From Marinobacter segnicrescens (GTDB taxonomy: Bacteria; Pseudomonadota; Gammaproteobacteria; Pseudomonadales; Oleiphilaceae): a stretch of DNA of 64,000 bases. Location: NCBI RefSeq assembly GCF_900111555.1, contig NZ_FOHZ01000003.1:1-64000 (forward strand), read 5' to 3'. Every line of letters begins with the position of its first letter. Position 1 is the first letter of the stretch. The position numbers and the translations under genes are program-made. Shown piece after piece: positions 59,874 through 64,000 of the stretch. Below the pieces are notes generated by a model that worked only from the letters and a program-made list of their open reading frames with translations, had not been told where the DNA came from and did not search any database.

Positions 59874-60683
59874 TCAGAACAGGCTTTCCTTGACGAACAG
59901 CACGTCACCGTCCCGAATCGGATCAGACATATCCACCTTCAGAGTTTTGACGGTGCCATCCGGCTGCTTGCGGTACAGCACCACCCCCCTGGTGCTGGCA
60001 CGGGGATTAAAGCCGCCGCTGACAGAGAGGGCCTGCATCACGTTCAGGGACCGGTCGAGGGTGTAGGTACCTGGCTTCTGGACCTGGCCGTGAACGTAGA
60101 ACTGCTCGGCTTTGGGAACAAACAGGGTATCGCCATTGCGCACCCTCACTGCTGGCTGATCAGCAGCCTTCTGGTCAAGCAGTTCGGAGAGGTAGAACTG
60201 GTGGCGCTCCTGCTGCCCGCCTTCACTATCTCGAATCAGCACAAGGCGCTCGCCACCTCCGGAGTTGATACCCCCGGCCAGCGCCAGCACCTCGGTCAGG
60301 GTGGTAGGACCCTCCAGCGCGATCTTTCCGGGCTGGTTAACGTGGCCGAGAACCGAAACGGTATTGCTCCGGTACTCCTCCACCACCACATTGACATTGG
60401 CATTTCGGAGATAGCCTTCGTTCTCAAGGCGGGATTCCAGCAATCGACTGACTTCCGGAGGCGTCATACCCTCGACATCGACGCGGCCGATCAGCGCCAT
60501 GGTGATGGTGCCATCCGCAGCAACCTCGGTGTCTGTGTCCATGTCCTCCTGACCGTAGACGGAAACGCTGACCCGGTCGCCGACACCAATCTGGTAAGCC
60601 TCCTGGGCGGAGACGGTGCCGGCGGAAAGCAGGCATATGACCAGCAAAATGACTGTATTACGGAAACTATTGCTCTGTATCAT
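59874..60683 (-). CDS. epsE: EpsE-type polysaccharide export protein (Wza family)
   Basis: 269 residues. Signal peptide (NTVILLVICLLSAGTVSAQ) without a lipobox Cys, unlike acylated Wza. A poly_export domain follows (YQIGVGDRVSVSVYGQEDM, GTITMALIGRVDVEGMTPPEV) and two SLBB domains (NTVSVLGHVNQPGKIALEG, FYVHGQVQKPGTYTLDRSLNVMQAL). Shorter than E. coli Wza (379) and lacking its C-terminal amphipathic helix, so the outer-membrane pore may be provided by EpsL or another barrel. First gene of the minus-strand eps operon. Confidence 0.93.
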   Translation of the reverse strand: MIQSNSFRNTVILLVICLLSAGTVSAQEAYQIGVGDRVSVSVYGQEDMDTDTEVAADGTITMALIGRVDVEGMTPPEVSRLLESRLENEGYLRNANVNVVVEEYRSNTVSVLGHVNQPGKIALEGPTTLTEVLALAGGINSGGGERLVLIRDSEGGQQERHQFYLSELLDQKAADQPAVRVRNGDTLFVPKAEQFYVHGQVQKPGTYTLDRSLNVMQALSVSGGFNPRASTRGVVLYRKQPDGTVKTLKVDMSDPIRDGDVLFVKESLF

Positions 60684-61183
60684 CCCAATCCATCCCTTGT
60701 TGGAGCGTCAGCATGTCAGGCAAACCCGCAGGCGCTGCCTGAACTGTCCATGCCATTGCTGGGCCTGTGGGAACAGCGCCCGGGCGAGATTTGACGGTTT
60801 GTGTACCCGGCGCCCGGAATGCCATGTCCTGCAAGGCTCCCGGGCCACCGTTTCGATGCGTATTATGCGCACCTCTTCACAGCAGCATCAACGTGTCGTC
60901 ATGAGTGATACATAGCAACAAATGACCCGTAACCCACTGGATTATCGACATTTTCAAGACTACAAAAAGAACATGACAGTGAGGTTATGAGATCGTCATC
61001 ACAGGCGCGGGAAAGTCGTGATACCACACCCGCAAAAAGGTGCCGTTCAGTGCAGGCAGGATCTGTCGAAAGACGGGAAGCGCTGGCTGGAAAACGGGAT
61101 AGCCAGGAATGGCGTCAGGCAAGTGAGGCCTCAGGCCGGGACAACGACCTTGCCCGACCTGTGCGAATGGGAAGAACCGTGGA
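60684..61183. other. Intergenic region holding the eps operon promoter
   Basis: 500 bases between epsE and the PCuAC gene, both on the minus strand. The minus-strand eps promoter must be here. One open frame (60987-61232, plus strand) has GTGAGG before an ATG, but its product shows no domain and it overlaps the PCuAC gene antisense, so it is not called. No clear sigma-70 or sigma-54 site picked. Confidence 0.4.
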
Positions 61184-61684
61184 TCAGTGGTCAGAATGGT
61201 CCATTTTCGATGGCATGGCATCCATCTGCTGAACCTGCAGGATGATCTCCATAGGCTCCATACCTTCGAACTGCAGTGTCAGCGGCACTTCCTCGCCCTC
61301 GGCCAGGGGACGCTTCAGCTGTTCCAGCATCAGGTGAAAGCTATGGGGCTTGAGTACCACGGTTTCTCCGGCAGAAACGGTGAGCCCGTCCGGCAGGGGC
61401 TGCATCTTCATCAGGCCATCGTGCATGACCGTTTCGTGGATTGAGACCTGGCCTGCCACAGGCGTCTCACCGGCCACCAGGGTAACGGATTGGTCACCAT
61501 GGTTATGAATGGTCATATAGCCTACACCCACTGGCGTACCGGGTGGCGTTGGACGGGACCAGGGATGTTCAATAGCGACATCGCCCTGCTGATATTCCGC
61601 GGCCAGCACTGGCAGGGAGTGAGCCGCCAGCATGGAGAAAGCCGTGAGGCCGGATGCAAGGAGTGAGACTTTTCTATGGGTCAT
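61184..61684 (-). CDS. PCuAC periplasmic copper chaperone
   Basis: 166 residues from ATG 61684. Signal peptide (VSLLASGLTAFSMLAAHSLPVLAA). The copper site H(M)x10Mx21HxM is complete: SIHETVMHDGLMKMQPLP, then LKPHSFHLMLEQLKRPLAEG. Ends with a His-rich tail (MDHSDH). Such proteins deliver Cu(I) to cytochrome c oxidase or hold copper in the periplasm. No Sco or oxidase gene nearby. Confidence 0.93.
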   Translation of the reverse strand: MTHRKVSLLASGLTAFSMLAAHSLPVLAAEYQQGDVAIEHPWSRPTPPGTPVGVGYMTIHNHGDQSVTLVAGETPVAGQVSIHETVMHDGLMKMQPLPDGLTVSAGETVVLKPHSFHLMLEQLKRPLAEGEEVPLTLQFEGMEPMEIILQVQQMDAMPSKMDHSDH

Positions 61685-61826
61685 GGGTATCCAATTCCGG
61701 TGGTTGAAAAGGGGTACAGTGTCGACAGTCTTTCCGTAACCACCACCAAATACAACCCCGATCCCTGCGGTATATTGCCGCGCCCCGATTCGGGCCACCT
61801 ACGCCAGGGCCAGCCTCTACCCTTAC

Positions 61827-62591
61827 TCAGGAACGGATATGCCGATACCTGGCTTCCAGGCAGCTGTATACCCCAAAGGCCACAAGGCCAGCCGCAACAA
61901 TACCGAGTAACCACTGCCCGTAGGGCGACCCCGCCAGCCAGTCCAGTGCTTCCCCGGTGCCCTGGATTTCCCTGGAATTTAGCCGTACCGCGGAATGGAT
62001 AAGCATACCCGCCACAATGCACCAGACCACCCCCCGTGCCACCAGGCCGAAACGACACAGGTGCCGCGCCCAGGGTTCATGGCTGGAGGGGAAGGTCATG
62101 TAACGCTCGAACCGTGCGGTCCAGCCCTTGAATATGTGAGCCACGCCAATGCCTGACAATAATACACCCGCCGCGGCAATCACCAGCGTGGCGGTGCCCT
62201 CGCCAAGAGCCGATAAAGATCCTCCCTTGCTACCCTCTCGCGAGGCCAGCATCAGCCGGATCGCCCAGTATGCGAGGAAGCCATGTGTCACAGCGCTGAG
62301 CAGGTGACCGGCACGGATGACCAGCGCCTTTGGATCCCTGCCATGGTGGTCGGCATCAGTAAGGCTCTGGATCGCGCGCCAGAGGGCGAAGCCGACAAGG
62401 CCTGCTATCATCAGCAATAACAGAATCCGCCCGAAGGGTTGCTCCAGGATTTCCACCAGGGCGCCTCGCGCACTGGTTGTCTGCCCGCCCATACCGACAG
62501 CGGACGTCAGTGCCAGCAGGCCAACAACCAGGTAGAGAACTCCACGGGATGCATAGCCCGCACGGGCAAGAATCTGGATGGTATGTTCCAT
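61827..62591 (-). CDS. DUF1206 membrane protein
   Basis: 254 residues, six membrane segments in three repeated pairs. Each repeat starts with an arginine-containing turn: LARAGYASRGVLYLVVGLLAL, VIRAGHLLSAVTHGFLAYWAI and LCRFGLVARGVVWCIVAGMLI. This triple repeat is the definition of DUF1206. Function unknown. It is transcribed alone, upstream of the PCuAC gene on the same strand. Confidence 0.88.
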   Translation of the reverse strand: MEHTIQILARAGYASRGVLYLVVGLLALTSAVGMGGQTTSARGALVEILEQPFGRILLLLMIAGLVGFALWRAIQSLTDADHHGRDPKALVIRAGHLLSAVTHGFLAYWAIRLMLASREGSKGGSLSALGEGTATLVIAAAGVLLSGIGVAHIFKGWTARFERYMTFPSSHEPWARHLCRFGLVARGVVWCIVAGMLIHSAVRLNSREIQGTGEALDWLAGSPYGQWLLGIVAAGLVAFGVYSCLEARYRHIRS

Positions 62592-62826
62592 GGTGCCCGG
62601 CTTCCCTGTAGCGACTCTTTCAATCCAGGCAAGGGAAACGCCACTTGCCTGCCCTCCCCGTACTGTAGCGGCTTAAAGGTTCCACACCCCAGCCCAATAG
62701 ATGAAATTCCTGTTATGCCGGCGGATTTGCGGAACCGGGCGTGACAGGCGAAAATACCTTCCTCGTTATTATTAGCAGCCAAACAACGCCAGGCAGCCGA
62801 TGGCTGCCCAAAACAGGATTTGCAAC

Positions 62827-63966
62827 ATGTCCAGACAGGTTCCCCAGGTAGACCCGGAAGGGCTGCTGGAATACTCCGTCGTGTTCAATGACCGCTCCCT
62901 CAACCACATGTCTGCGGTGTTCCAGCAGGTGATGCGGGATATCTCGGGCACACTCAAACGGGCCTATAACGCGGAGGGTGCGGTCGTTGTGCCCGGCGGG
63001 GGCAGTTTTGGCATGGAGGCCGTGGCCCGTCAGTTCGCCCATGACCGCAGATGCCTGGTCCTCCGTAATGGCTGGTTCAGCTATCGCTGGTCCCAGATTT
63101 TCGACATGGGACGAATCCCGTCATCCGCATCGGTGCTCAAAGCCAGCCCCGTAACCCCGGGCCACCAGCCGGCCTGGGCTCCCGCCCCTGTCGACGAGGT
63201 CGTTCGCCAGATTCAGCAAGAAAAGCCTGAGGTGGTCTTTGCACCCCACGTGGAAACCGCATCCGGGATGGTTTTGCCGGACGATTACCTGAAGGCAGTG
63301 GGCGAGGCGGTATCCAGTGTGGGAGGGCTGTTTGTGCTGGACTGCGTGGCTTCCGGCGCGCTCTGGGTCGACATGAAGGCCTGTGGCGTTGATGTGCTGA
63401 TTACTGCGCCCCAGAAAGGCTGGAGTGCCTCCCCCTGCGCGGCCCTGATCGCTCTCAGCGGTCGGGCACTCGAGAAGCTGGAAGCGACCACCAGCAGCAG
63501 CTTTGCCGCTGACCTCAAGAAATGGCGCACTATCATGCAGGCCTACGAGGACGGTGGCCACGCTTACCACGCCACCATGCCCACGGACACCCTGGCCATC
63601 CTGCGGGACGCCATGGCCGAAACAGAGAATACCGGCTTTGATGTGTTGAAAGACCGGCAATGGCAGCTTGGCCAACAGGTGCGGGCAGTCTTTGCCGACG
63701 CCGGGTTCCGCAGTGTTGCGGCGGAGGGGTTCGAAGCACCGGGAGTGGTGGTGTTGCACACCGAAAATACGGACATCCACAACACCCGCCTGTTCCGGGA
63801 GCAGGGTCTGCAAACGGCTGCCGGTGTGCCCCTGATGTGCGACGAACCGGAAAACTTCCTGAGCTTCCGGGTCGGCCTGTTTGGCCTGGAAAAGCTCAAT
63901 AATATCGATCGAACGGTGGACAACCTGCGCCAGGCCCTCGCTGCCATAGGAAAAGATGCCTTCTGA
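62827..63966 (+). CDS. Class V PLP aminotransferase (alanine-glyoxylate / serine-pyruvate type)
   Basis: 379 residues from ATG 62827, with AGGA 8 bases upstream. Class V fold: FNDRSLNHMSAVFQQVMRDI, VVVPGGGSFGMEAVARQF, VFAPHVETASGMVLPDDYL, LFVLDCVASGALWVDM, and the PLP lysine in LITAPQKGWSASPCAAL. It moves an amino group between an amino acid (Ala, Ser or a phosphonate amine) and a 2-oxoacid such as glyoxylate. Closest in appearance to AGXT-like enzymes; substrate not certain. Only 34 bases follow in the window. Confidence 0.88.
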   Translation: MSRQVPQVDPEGLLEYSVVFNDRSLNHMSAVFQQVMRDISGTLKRAYNAEGAVVVPGGGSFGMEAVARQFAHDRRCLVLRNGWFSYRWSQIFDMGRIPSSASVLKASPVTPGHQPAWAPAPVDEVVRQIQQEKPEVVFAPHVETASGMVLPDDYLKAVGEAVSSVGGLFVLDCVASGALWVDMKACGVDVLITAPQKGWSASPCAALIALSGRALEKLEATTSSSFAADLKKWRTIMQAYEDGGHAYHATMPTDTLAILRDAMAETENTGFDVLKDRQWQLGQQVRAVFADAGFRSVAAEGFEAPGVVVLHTENTDIHNTRLFREQGLQTAAGVPLMCDEPENFLSFRVGLFGLEKLNNIDRTVDNLRQALAAIGKDAF

Positions 63967-64000
63967 ACTCCGCCCACTACAAGCGGCGCCTGGGTCACTA

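Noticed and set aside
60987..61232. 81-codon plus-strand frame with GTGAGG before ATG
   Set aside because: No domain, Arg/Ser-rich composition, and the 3' end is antisense to the PCuAC gene; kept out, although it is the best of the intergenic frames.
1..64000. CRISPR array, rRNA and tRNA genes
   Set aside because: No regularly spaced direct repeats and no conserved rRNA or tRNA signatures were noticed by eye; a tRNAscan or Infernal run would be needed to exclude them formally.

Overview
The window looks like a chromosomal segment of a marine gammaproteobacterium, most likely Marinobacter or a close relative. This rests on gene content (opgGH, a Lif-type lipase chaperone, a fused indolepyruvate ferredoxin oxidoreductase, ANTAR and Lrp regulators, an EpsE/F/G/L exopolysaccharide locus) and on the GC-rich codon use of most genes. 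No species can be fixed from the sequence alone. No rRNA, tRNA or CRISPR array was recognised.

Region 1 (1-4100) is the accessory part. A truncated IS630-type transposase runs off the left edge. It is followed by a visibly AT-rich two-gene unit at 446-1938: a small protein with a possible RNase H/RuvC-like fold, overlapping by one base a eukaryotic-type Ser/Thr protein kinase. A complete IS3-family element (2108-3758, with matching 20-bp ends and a -1 frameshift signal) follows. After it comes the C-terminal remnant of a BaiN/HI0933-type flavoprotein, a sign of deletion at the insertion site. The kinase pair is the best candidate in the window for an undescribed (possibly defence) module.

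Region 2 (4500-27100) is mostly single genes and small operons. It holds an AraC regulator overlapping a Lif-like lipase chaperone, an RND pump with its adaptor, and a NIT-ANTAR antiterminator divergent from the pump across a PsrA/TetR-type palindrome. Next are a proline-racemase-family protein with a zinc-type alcohol dehydrogenase, an AI-2E transporter, SRPBCC and di-iron MBL proteins, a YebC/YeeN protein, a CurA-like reductase, VOC proteins, a PLD-family protein and a patatin. The SDR-fold protein at 23627-24310 carries both signature motifs of halohydrin dehalogenases. Two divergent L,D-transpeptidases end the region.

Region 3 (27100-37700) concerns the envelope and ion homeostasis: opgH, a small protein and opgG (osmoregulated periplasmic glucans), an outer-membrane barrel, a methyltransferase, an NTF2-like protein, two cation/proton antiporters, a PEP-CTERM tail remnant and a DUF1328 membrane peptide.

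Region 4 (37890-44850) is an aromatic amino acid catabolism unit. An Lrp/AsnC regulator is divergent from a fused 2-oxoacid (indolepyruvate) ferredoxin oxidoreductase, an aromatic aminotransferase and an NSS-family sodium symporter.

Region 5 (45000-60700) is an exopolysaccharide locus. It has an acyltransferase, the initiating polyprenyl-phosphate sugar transferase, GT2, a MurB paralogue, the EpsL barrel, WecG/TagA, a GumK-like transferase, a GH5 hydrolase, GT4, a Wzy-like polymerase, an EpsG-type BY-kinase homologue with a ruined P-loop, EpsF (Wzz) and EpsE (Wza). The end of the window (61180-63970) holds a PCuAC copper chaperone, a DUF1206 membrane protein and a PLP aminotransferase.

A structured intergenic repeat about 100 bp long occurs twice (17812-17911 and 43285-43382), each time just downstream of a plus-strand gene.
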